Positions 42,566 through 53,800 of a stretch of DNA of 64,000 bases are shown here, piece after piece. A program made the position numbers and the translations under genes. Under the pieces are notes generated by a model. It did not search any database. It saw nothing but the letters and a program-made list of their open reading frames with translations, and was not told the DNA's origin. Every line of letters starts with the position of its first letter. The stretch's first letter is position 1. Source of the DNA: Astropecten irregularis (lineage: Eukaryota; Echinodermata; Asteroidea; Paxillosida; Astropectinidae); assembly GCA_963971285.1 (NCBI GenBank), contig OZ020265.1, forward strand, positions 5,744,270-5,808,269. Direction: 5' to 3'.

Positions 42566-43845
42566 TTAGATAATGTAAGCTGGCGAGTCTGTGGTCCTCC
42601 GTGTAGTGGGTCCCGTTAGATTCCATCACGGGTTCTGCAGATAAACACACAAATAAAATTCACATAAGAAGTATCTATTAACGAGTTAACGTTGCAATAT
42701 GATCTGGAATTGATGGGAAATAGTTTCATATCACTACTGGTCAATATAAAAACAACTATATAAATCAATTCACGTGAAAGAGCTAAACGGTAAAACCTTA
42801 TACCGAGTCATATTCCTATTCTAAATTATTAAAAGTAGCACTCACCGTTAACTGTGTACGCACGGGAAGCCAATGGTTGTCTGGAATTGAATACAATCAA
42901 TTAGCACTAGCAGTAAACCTAAAATTAATGTCTACTGATTGTGTCGAAGCTAGAAGCTTCTAGAAATACAATGTGGAAATTACCTTCTATAGATCTTGTC
43001 AAGAGAGGGCGCTATCACACATTACGAGATTTAGCACAACTGTAATGATAGGAATTAACCCATCATGATTTTGTAATTGGCAACGGCAATCCTTCCGTTG
43101 GCCCAATGATAGTGACAGGATTATATACTGAGCAACCAAAACGTGTTATCTACTGCGTGTGTATGTACATATGGACGTGACCTCTAAGAGGAAGGCAATC
43201 GATACAGGGATAGCTTACGAGTCGTATCGTGTTTTACAAAATCAGTAGCATAAGTACCTAACCAGGGGTCGATTTCACCAAACTCATCGAAACTTACTAT
43301 CGCTCGTAGGACTCATGATACATTGCAGTCCTATACGTAGTATAAGCTCCCTACCCACGTTTAACTATATCTAAAATAAACATGTTTCTATACACCAAAA
43401 TTACATGCACAAGAATACCAAATTTACCTTCATACCTCACACAAATGGTTGCTTAACCAATTTAATCAAGATATAACTCAATATACGTTGACAATGGACG
43501 AGACTGCATTCATTACAGTAATATAATTAAACAGACTGAATCTTGTAGTATTTCACAGTAAACATTTGGTCAACTTTACGAAGATGACATAAACACATTT
43601 TTATCACAACAATAACTTATTTACCTAACCATATCTATTCAGAATACAACAGCTTTTATTACAATTAAATTACAATTACAGTAGCACATAAATAGTAGAT
43701 TCAAACTGAAATGCAAAATACGGGATTTCATTGACACAGCATATTACCATTTGCTCAACAATTTAGATCATTTTAAGATATACAAGTAATAAACTGCTGC
43801 AATTCGCCCAACAGCCAAAATGACCTGAAATTTATAAAAATGCGT

Positions 43846-43962
43846 GGAGTTGGGAGGACCTGACGCGTTTCGATCCTAGCAGGATCTTTATGATATATTA
43901 TAGCCTTCGATAAAGATCCTGCTAGGATCGAAACGTCGAAGGCATCAGGCCCTCCCAACTCC
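43846..43962. repeat. Foldback with GAAACGTC motif (copy B)
   Basis: Near-identical to 19885-20001: inverted GATCCTAGCAGGATC arms and GGAGTTGGGAGG ends. Confidence 0.5.
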
Positions 43963-44132
43963 AATAATTTTAAGATAGATTGAAATCGGTAAAGACATAC
44001 ATTGGAATTGTTTTAATTACAGATTCGAGGCAAGAATCTAACATTCGCGCACTTGTGAAGTGATCCAGAACTAGAGTGAAGTGTAATTCGGTCGGTAGGT
44101 TTATCAGACGATAATGTGCATGGCAGATTATT

Positions 44133-44792
44133 TATAAGATAAGATAATATTCCTTATTGTATCCCATTACATGGTAATTAAAATGCTCGCAAAAGATTTA
44201 GAACATTACATGTACAACACAGGTACAACACATTTATAAGATACATAAAACTCCTTCAGCTAAAACAAATTCACAATAATTATAATTACGATAAAATGGT
44301 ACAATAAAAAGTACTTGGTGTCTCGTCCCCCTCTGCAATACAGTACAATACAATTATCGTTGGAATACTTTATTATAATGTTTTATTGCATGAGGAAGGA
44401 AGGAAGATGGATGGATGTCGGTTGGTCGCAGCATATGGCATACGACCAGACCTAGGAATCAGTTGTTCAACAAGCCTGTCATGAAGTGGATGATTAATGT
44501 CAATCCACAACAACATCAAGCTTGTCGATCACCAGGTCCCCATATGCAGTATCCACTAGTAGCCACGACGACCCGAGAATCCTCCCTGCTTCCTTAATGA
44601 TTCTATCTATTCGACATTTGTCACATTTCCTAACATTTCCACCCCAGCAAATCAGACAATATATCCAGACACTAGCAACCACAGTGTCATGAAAGGTTGA
44701 CAAAATTTTACGACCATAATCGAACGAATATAATTTCCTGAGGCAGAACATACGAGAATTACATTTTTTGACAATTAAATCTACTTGTTCAT
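44133..44792 (-). mobile_element. 5'-truncated non-LTR retrotransposon (L2/CR1/Rex-like), private to copy B
   Basis: About 660 bp absent from copy A (empty site near 20171). The minus strand encodes the end of a reverse transcriptase ORF: KILSTFHDTVVASVWIYCLI followed by CWGGNVRKCDKCRIDRIIKE, the thumb-region pattern of L2/CR1/Rex-type elements. The 3' end finishes in TATCTTATCTTATAA-type simple repeats, as these clades do. The target duplication is short (about ATT) and uncertain. Confidence 0.75.
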
Positions 44793-45151
44793 ATTGGGGG
44801 GCGTGTTGTGCATTTTAAAAAGGAGCTTGAAGTAGAAAGTGTGAGTGGTATATGGTGCGAATCTGACTTGACGGTGGCTAGAGGAGGTGGATATATTAGT
44901 GGGTGCGACTGGGTGAATAGATTTCTGTGTGAATGTGAAAAACCATGGATGACTGGTGGTCTGATTTATGAAAGGCGGTTGAAAACTGGGTGGAACTTCC
45001 TTTAATAAATATGGTTTGTAATGTAACTATTATAGTTGTGGTTTTGCATATAATTACAAATGGGGTATTAGGGAGATACGTTAGCATCTAAAAGTTGACA
45101 TTAGGGAGACAACGGGACCTAAGGTGACTTTTCGATGTCTCCCTAAGGTAC

Positions 45152-45399
45152 CAGGGGCCAATTTCAAAGAGCTGCTTAAGCACCAAAATTTGCTTCAGCA
45201 CCAAAAACCTTGGTAAATAAAATCAGTATGCCAGCCAAAACTTCGTGTGAATTTTATGCTCAGCAAACAATGGCCGAATACAAGTCAAAAGCAGTAAACA
45301 CTGCATGAAAATTTGGTTGGTAATCCTGTTTGATCAAAGAAGACTTTTCGTGCTTAAGCAATTTTTTGTGCTTAAGCAGGTCTATTAAACTGGCCCCTG
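45152..45399. mobile_element. hAT-like MITE (copy B)
   Basis: Same as 20547-20794, with CAGGGGCC inverted ends and TGCTTAAGCA motifs. Confidence 0.6.
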
Positions 45400-45850
45400 C
45401 TACCATGGACACAGTTTTGCTGTCCATATGTTAATAGAAGACAGATAATGTTCTCAATATTAACATAATTATGTTAATTTCAAGTTCATTGGTTTGGAAG
45501 ATGTTTAGATAAATAAAAGGTAAGTAAAGTTTGTACACGACCCTGTGGGAATGTCTCCCTAAGGTCCAATACTCGGTTAATACTACCACATAAATTATTT
45601 GTACACGAGAAGGTTATACTTTGTCTCAATAATATCACTATAATTATTTTCGTTTGTGCATTAGATAGTCCTTAAGTCGGACGCCTTCTTACTCAATCTT
45701 GTATTAGGTTTTTACATTAAAGTACCGGTCTAATATGACAGTTCATTCGTCCTTGCAATAAGCATATTTTATACATGTACGTGATTCACAGTGGCCATTT
45801 GTCAGGTCGTTAATACACAGATACGCCATACGCTACACTAGTAAATCATC

Positions 45851-46804
45851 AGAATGGGAGAGTGGACAACAGCGCACGCGCACACACGCACGTGCAAAAC
45901 AACGCGCGCATGCTCATAATGGGAGACTTTTGGAGAGTCGGTCTTGAGTCAACAGCGCACGCGTAAACCATGCTTGCGCAATTGTGAGCATGCGCGCGTT
46001 GTATTGCGCGTGCGTGCGCGTGCGCTGTTGACTCAAGACCATAGAGCTATATTGAAATTACTAGAGCGCTAGCTCCGTGTACAAAGTGATGAAAGCTGGG
46101 AGCTGGAAGCATCCATGTTTGTGCACAAACCTATGGAAAGCCCACAATTGTGTACGTTTTTTGTACGTTCATTTGCATACTGCGTTGTGTTCAATACGGG
46201 TGCGTCATCGAAGCCAAATACGCCCGAAATTTGACGCACCTTTTGTAAATGCGCGTTTCAATTAGAACCGTGCGCTCACACGCTCTGCACTTCAGTCACG
46301 CGATGATTGCATGCGTCATAAAGATGCGTTAGGTACCGTTCGCGTATACTTGAGCGTTGCATATAGAGTACACTCTTCGGAAGGCATTCCAGTCAAAGTG
46401 TTCATGTTCAACAAACACGCACACAAATTCAAAATGACTGCGCCCAGACGGCTTCAAAACGTCTACTCACGGGGAACGCAGAGCCAGCGCTCTAGTAATT
46501 TTAATAGGAAGCTTTAAATTTTTCACGTTGACTACGTCTACTGATACGTGATTGCGTCATGCCGAGTCTTTGCGCATGCGTCACGTCGTCACCAACATTG
46601 TCTGAGTGCGTCGAGGACGCACAAAGTATGGTTTTGACGTTCAGCACGATGATGTGGTCGACGTGAACGAGGTCCACGTTCACACCAATCTAAAGCTCGC
46701 TAATATAGCTCTCCATAACCGACTCTACAAAAGTCTCCCATTGCCCGCGCATGGTTTGCGCGTGCGCTGTTGACTTGAAGACTGGTTCTCCAAAGGCTCC
46801 CATT
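45851..46804. mobile_element. Large GC-rich foldback element
   Basis: Outer arms GAATGGGAG...CAACAGCGCACGCG and, inverted, GCGCGTGCGCTGTTGACTT...GGCTCCCATTC. Nested in it is a second inverted pair AGAGCTATATTG/AATATAGCTCTC (46043 and about 46700) with GCGCTAG/CTAGCGC-like inner arms. No protein is seen. Another end of the family is near 47362 (GCGCTGTTGACATGAAGACC). Confidence 0.55.
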
Positions 46805-47614
46805 CTAATACAACATTAATACAATTTCGTAAATGCATTTTTGTTAATCAAGTGACACAACTAAACAGTGAACCTTTTGGAACGAGAATATACATACATG
46901 ACGACAGAGAGTGGATGATACACAAGACAACAGAATCACTGTGACAATGTATTAAAGACAAATCAATCATCTTTGTTAAACGACATAACTTACTATCATA
47001 ACATTTTGAAGTATATGCAAAATTGATGAAAAAGATGTGCAAGTTACACAAGACAACATACTCAATGTGACAGTGGATTAAAGTTTATATCACAGGCGCG
47101 GTTCTAGAACCGTTTCTGGGGTTTTTTTGGGGATGCAGCTAGAAGTTCCGTGTTTTTTTGTTTTTTGGGGAGGGGGCAATATTTTGGGGTAAGTACTCTT
47201 CTTCAAGCACTTCCCTTTTCTGTCTTATTAGGAGTAGAAAACTCCTATTGACCTCTTCAGCCTAATTTTCAAGTAATTGGCGCGTAACAACTTTAAAGAT
47301 ATAGCAGCATTTTTTTTTTTTGGGGGGGGGTGCTAGACACAATTCTGACTGCGCTGTTGACATGAAGACCGGTTCTCAAAAGTCTCCCATTGCCTCTGTA
47401 CAATTATGAACATTTATGTCATTTAAAAAACACACAATGTAATGTTTGAACGACTCAGAACTTGTGATATATAAAAAAAAAAAATTAGGGAAGTCATCAT
47501 GACATTTCATCATGTGCCTTGAACGTACTTGAAACGGTATTAAAGGGGCAAACTTCACAATCCAAATGTGAAACGACCTTGATTATGTTTGGATGTTTTT
47601 CGTCCAGTTCGAAT
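46805..47614. other. Non-coding; 3' flank of the SRCR receptor
   Basis: Contains G/T homopolymers (47118-47180, 47310-47330) and a foldback end at 47362. No gene is recognised. It would include the receptor 3' untranslated region on the minus strand. Confidence 0.4.
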
Positions 47615-47827
47615 TTAGGTCTCAACGTTATGAACTTGGTTGGTGCGGAGCATTAATGTGGTTATCTGTCTCCATAGCTTCTTGACGTTGTCTTTGCATA
47701 CGACGACGAAAAATTTGAAAACGCCTTGAAGACAGCTCAGCAAGACTGCGATGTACCAGACAGCAAGGGCGTCAGTCCAATTCGTGAGTATGGAAAACAC
47801 AAGTGCCGCTCCATTCATAGCACACAG
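47615..47827 (-). CDS. Receptor exon 8: TM6, TM7 and tail
   Basis: The acceptor CCTCAACAG joins in phase 0 to the ...RLCIE end of exon 7. LCAMNGAALVFSIL gives TM6 and WYIAVLLSCLQGVFKFFVVV gives TM7, then a short basic tail (CKDNVKKLWRQI) that ends NQVHNVET and a TAA stop. Q and G in SCLQG sit where class B/adhesion receptors have a conserved xxxQG motif in TM7. Confidence 0.85.
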   Translation of the reverse strand: MCAMNGAALVFSILTNWTDALAVWYIAVLLSCLQGVFKFFVVVCKDNVKKLWRQITTLMLRTNQVHNVET

Positions 47828-50800
47828 CTGTTGAGGAAGAAGATTATGGGGTTGTAAAAACAAACGCAAAAGTCTTCATTTGAGTATTTTGATTACCCAG
47901 AATAATGAAAAAATAATAATACAGATAATTACCTCGATGCAAAGTCTTGCTTTCCGTAGATTCTGCACCGCTTCTTCGGCTTCGTTGATCGTTCGTCGTT
48001 TATACAGAAGTCTCATCATAAAAGCCAACATTACTACATTGACGGCAAGAATCAGGCTGGCAGGAATACCAAACAACAGAAGAGCGTGGTAAGGATCCTG
48101 AATCCAGCAATGTGTTCCACCGTAGTGCAGCCATCCCTGCTGCTCCAAACCGAGTTTACTCACCATAAAACACACAGACACGAACAAAACTGTACATCCC
48201 CAGGCACACAGACTCAACTTCAGCAGCAGAGTCCCACGTGGATTGACGTGAATTGGCGGGAAATTAAGTACCTTTATTTTGCAGGCAAGATGACCTGTCA
48301 ATACGTTAATCCACACAACAACTGCCAACCAGGACATATGCAAGATGTATGCCCTCAAAGAACACAACCATGGCGGGGAAATATCGTCTGTGAGAAGTGC
48401 AATCTGGGCCACCACTTCAGCAATTATAAATTGCACGAAACAACTAACTGGTAGCGTTTGGAATGACGGAAAGCGTACAACTATCACACCAGTAGCTACG
48501 AGTGAAGCTATAGAGAGACTTCCACATGTCTTACGTAGAGTGCCCAACGCATCGGGGATGGCAGAGACTTGTAACTGAGATCGGCATATCAGAATGGAAC
48601 CACCGGGAAGCTTCCAAAATTCACCTGGTGTAACTATTTGCCCAGATTTCGTTAGCTTGAGTGACTGATTATCAGGGTCTGTAAATTCAAAGTTGTCCCT
48701 GTGAAGAATGGTGACTTCACCACAAGGCAACCGTCTCTGAAACCGACTGCAGAAATTTATCATCTCCATCTGTCTGACTACGCATCGAGTGTCACACTCC
48801 TGAAGTTCGTATGACGTCACGTGAATGACATCACCTTGGTTGTCATCTTCGTTCCCATTATTTACCCCAAACAACGAACCATTAATAGAAGCAACAAGTG
48901 AAATCTTAGCTACATTCTGAACGTTGCCCTGGCAAATTGGAATTTCACTGAGACTAGTCACATTCAGACTTGATGATGTAAGCATCACGACAAAGCTCAA
49001 GCCACATGGAAAAACTGCGCTTTCATTCACAGTCTGGTTGACCAAGTCATGAATAAATCGCTGTAAATTAACAGCAATTTCAACTTTTACGAGAACCACA
49101 AGCACAGTGGAATTATTTGGGTTTTCAGGTATAATCAGTCGTTGGTCTGTTCGATTCAATTTGATCCAATGATCAATCGGAGTTGCATACAACTCCACCT
49201 TATCTGCAAACTCACCAAGCAACGATTTGAAGCAAGACACCTCTGCCACAAAAGGATCCAGTCCACGTGGCAGATTTGTATCTTCATGATGAGCAACGAT
49301 CTTTACGAGAGGCAGTTTTCTGCAGATATTTTTGAACGGATCGTAAACATGGCTTTGACTGCAATTGCCGAGTATCCTGTATGATACATGTCCCCAAACA
49401 GATTCCTGCTTCAGCAGTACTATGTGTTTTTCATCTTCAACGATCTTGAACTGAATGGTTGATTGGAATGCATATAGTACAGAGAGAGGAGACATGGAGC
49501 AGAAACATGACTGACAATCGTTGGTGGTGACGTTACCCCTACATTCCAAACAATGGAGGTTCTTAAAAACTGCAAACCCCTGAGAACTGGAATAAAGCAA
49601 ACGACCCACACTCGAGGAATCACACGATTCAGAATCAGATGTCTGAGTGGGAGAAGCAGTTGGACAAGTACTGATAGAGTCCGGAAAACAAAGATGTGGA
49701 TCGTCTCCGGGACGTTCCGGGGGGATTAATTCCAATTCTCCGAATGAAATATTGAACTGAGAATCAATGTCTGAAGTTAAAACGCCTTGTAAGCTATTAG
49801 ATATGCGGATATTCCAAGAAACCAATACATCAAAGCCAAAGCCATGACACAGACCACAAAATATATTCTTGAAAACATAGTCTTGTGGTCCTGTCACAAA
49901 AACACGAAGAAAGCTATCAATGGCGGATTTCTCCTCGTTCTCACAATCATCTTTAACATCATCCCGTGGCCAGGTGACCGGACACCTATTCACAACAACA
50001 TAACCAATGTCCAATACCCCTCTCCTCATGTGACTGACACATTCAGTGTATTCGTGCAATCCTAGATCTGCATGTCTATTACTGCCGCCCAGACAATATT
50101 CTTCGTAATCACGACAGCAGTCACCGAAGAAGTTGCATTTTCTGTCACAGCGACAGCCAAAACGAGGCACCCAGTCATTACGGACAATGAGTCTGTCTTC
50201 GCAAGTACTTCCGCAGAAATGTTCATCTGTGCATGATTGGTACCGCTTGAGATCTTAAAGAAAAAACAAACAAACAAAATACGATGATAACTACGCATCT
50301 AGATGAAATTGGAAACATACTAATTTCGTGATCAATGGGATACTTTTGCAGCGGGCTGTCGATAGAAGGCAGTAAACTATCGTTCTCCTGAAAACTTTTT
50401 TTGTACACGCTTTAAGTACGGTGATTGTCCAAAAACTTTCCAAAAGTGGCACCCGCTAAAATATGAGTTCATTTACTTACTAGGAATCTGGTAGCATATT
50501 ACGGCAGCATCATGTTGATGAAGACAGTCGTATGTACCAATTTGGCCGCACTCTGATAGGTGGTTTTCCTCTCCAGTGCAGTTTACCCTTTTCAGTAAGA
50601 TTGCACCTGTTCCCTGGCCAAAATAAGCCGATATCGGTGCCTCAAGAGCTTTGAGGAATCTAAGCTGACGGCAGACGACATCTGCATCGGCAATATCCCA
50701 ACCATCATCACAGATAGTTCCCCATACTCCAGAAGCATAGATTTCTACCCGGCCTTCGTATGGTCCGGAGCCACCGACGAGCCGTATGTTTTCTATGGGA

Positions 50801-53800
50801 ACTAGGAGACATACACAATGAAATAGCATTTGAATGAGAATATGCGTATCTATGTCTGTATGATGTCACACCTCTGGCCGAATCCGAGGCTTGTGGCAAT
50901 ACACTGTATACAGTTTGTTTCTCCCTTTATATCGCGTTATAAACTTTTTTACCTGTGATCGAAGGTTGGCGCTAGAAAGTATTTAAAGGAAACTGAAAGC
51001 ATACAATATTAGGCAAAAGAAAAGTGAGTGTTTGCGTTACGTTTAAACTGGTACAAGTCAGAGGTCGGGCGAATGTTACTTTTCACTAGTTAATATGTCA
51101 GGGATGCGAAGAGACTTTACGCTCATTTCTATTATGTTGATTAAGCTTGGACATCTGCTATTAACTAAATCTAACATCGATATTCCGTCTACTTTCACGG
51201 CAATATAATTGACTGATGTGTGCCGACTTATTCCTAAAATAAAAAAGAGATCGTATTTCTGTAAAAAAAAAAAAACACCAAGGAAACAACGTGCAAAAAC
51301 TCTGGTTTATTTGAAATGGAAATGTATGATTCCGAGGGTACGTAAGATGGATGAGGTACTTAGCATTTGTCATTTGAAATATTTAAGTGAAATATATTCT
51401 GTATACTCACCTTCAACCACCTTGCAGACCACTGCTGCATCTTGATGATGACGACAGTTATGTTTATCTATCCCCCAATGTGGGCATTCTATCAGAGTGT
51501 TCTCGTATCCATTGCACTCTACATCATCTAGTAATATATGACCAACCCCCTGACCGAAGTGCGCCATCCGTGGTGCTTCGAGTGCTGTTCCGAAACCAAG
51601 TTGACGACATACAACAATAGCGTCTTGCAAATCCCAACCATCATCACAGACAGTCCCCCACAGTCCATGGTAAAGCATTTCTACTCTTCCTTCGTGTGGT
51701 CCAGCTCCACCGACAAGTCGAATGTCCCCTTTTTTGTTAGAAGAGAAAAAGAATAAGGATGAGAATTAATTTGCATGTGCCAGAGCGGGCAGTGTTGCCA
51801 TACTTGCCATCCTGGTAGCTAATTAAAAAAAAAACCTGTTAAGCACATAAATTTGCTAAGCATGACACTCAGGTCGTAATAAAATACTACATGCACTTCA
51901 TCTAATGTCATTTATCTCATCTCTTGCAGGGTATGCAACATTCAGTATGTCAGTGAAACGACAAATACCCTTAAGAAACGTTTTTATGGTCACAGGTCTA
52001 CAGTCAAATCTCAGAAACTCGATACCCCAGTGGGTTTCCACTTCAATCTCCCTAACCACACAATTTCTGATATGATCTTGCAGGGCATTGAATCACTTGG
52101 CCACCGCAGGGACTTGGTCCGGCTGAGCAGGGAGAAAGTTTGGATTAAGAAATTACGAACCATTCAGCCTCATGGACTTAATCTCCAGGGAGGAAATGGG
52201 TATCTCCTTTTCATTCATCTACAGGTGCTCTCTAATCCCTTCTGCTTTTTGTACTCTACTTCTCCATCTTGATCTCTAATTGAGCAGTTTGCAGCAGTTT
52301 ATTACTTGTAATAAAAACAGGGTTAACAACCAAATTTGCATGTGTTGTGTATCACTTGTCTTGTTATTATTCTTTGGCTGTTGTTCGCTGACCATGAATA
52401 TCAAATAGAATTTTCAGTGGTGGTTTGTTTTATTGGGCGAGACATTTTTTGTGCTAAGCAATTTTTTTTGTGCTGAACAGTTTTATGAAATTTGCCAGTA
52501 TTTGCCGATTATAGTCGATATAAATAGATACAAAATGGCCGCTACTTACCATAGCTAGAAAGACACATGACTCCAGCGCAATCATTTGTGACCCACTCAT
52601 CACGCATGCATTCTTCCAGTGAAGTCTCGTTGGAGGTACAGTTGAGGTTGCTCACTAAAACCGCGCCAGTTCCCTGACCAAATCTGGCTGATTCTGTGGT
52701 CTCCTGTGCACCTTGAAAGCCAAGTTGGCGACAGACGACAGCAGCGTCATCAAGATCCCAGCCTTTGTCACAAACCGTTCCCCATTCGTCGTTGATGTAA
52801 ACCTCAACACGCCCCTCATACGGACCAGCACCGCCCATCAGACGGACATATTCGATAAACACTGCAAGAAAAGTAAAATATTAAAAACAGGATGTGTTTA
52901 TATGGGAAATATTAGAAATTGATTCTATCACAGCTGGAAATTGTGATTCAAGGCAAAATATACCAATGTGTCACTATGATATATTGTTCAAATATTCATT
53001 TTAATTTCCAGAGGTATTATTATCGTCGTGGAGCAAACTGTTCTTGTTTTCTTACCTTTTTCTTGGCTGTTCCGACATTTCCGATGTCGGAACAGGTTTA
53101 GTTTTTGCTCGGATTAGTTTTTGTTTTTCTTAAATAGCTTCATCAGTTTAGATGAGGTATCTCATGAAAGCCTATAAGGATCATTTTGGCACAGAGTTAA
53201 AAAATCTCAAATGATAAAGCACGTGTGAGTTTATTTGAATATTTAAATAATCATCAATTAACGCATTTTTGGGAGAATGCTTATGAGCCAATTAAGCTCA
53301 TCAAATTAGTCGGAACGGCTCCGTCTTCTTCCATAGACACTTAAGGGGTCTCTGCAATGGGAATATTATGGCTTGAACATGTGCCAATAAAAAACTGTAC
53401 ATGGGGACTGTGATTTTACCCACTTCTACACACTGATTCAGGGTTAAAAACAGGTTTTTTGGTTTGTATGCTAATTAGCATTTCCATATTCATGAACAAA
53501 ACACTGATGTCATCTGGGTAACTGAGAGCAGTAACCCAATTGATTTGTGCACAGAAAGTTGCGGTTGTTTTAGATGTTTGCTGACTGACCTTTTCCTCCT
53601 CAATGGGTTTTATTTTGCCAAATATGTTCCTTTCACTCAACTGGTGGTGTAAATTTTTTACCAAACCATTTATGTTTTTTCATTATATTTTTGTTGTTGG
53701 TTCCCTAAATGAGTATGCATGAAAATCTCCCGTTTTACAAAGCCATTAAAAGGAAACCAAATGCTGGTTTGAAATCAAAATAAGACTTGCCATTCATTAT

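Larger units (their letters stand above)
36565..43126 (+). mobile_element. LTR element, 3'-truncated (copy B)
   Basis: The same insertion as 3204-10515: same GTTG at 36561-36564 and same left flank. It has lost everything after the equivalent of 10005, including polypurine tract and 3' LTR. Additional private lesions are a one-base loss in Gag, a two-base loss in integrase and a stop in the TatD-like ORF. It cannot move by itself. Confidence 0.88.
33334..46011. repeat. Copy B of the large segment (homologous to 1-10005 plus 18920-21637)
   Basis: Collinear and about 99% alike by eye with 1-10005 and then, from 43127, with 18920-21637. The sulfotransferase exon and about 1.6 kb around it show no difference that I could find, while the retroelement coding region shows many substitutions. 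The left end of homology is set by the window start and the right end by the N gap, so both true ends are unknown. Confidence 0.9.

Noticed and set aside
50171-50253. ATG at 50170 as start of the 7TM receptor
   Set aside because: The frame is open upstream to a splice acceptor at 50254 and that extension supplies the first three cysteines of the somatomedin B domain.
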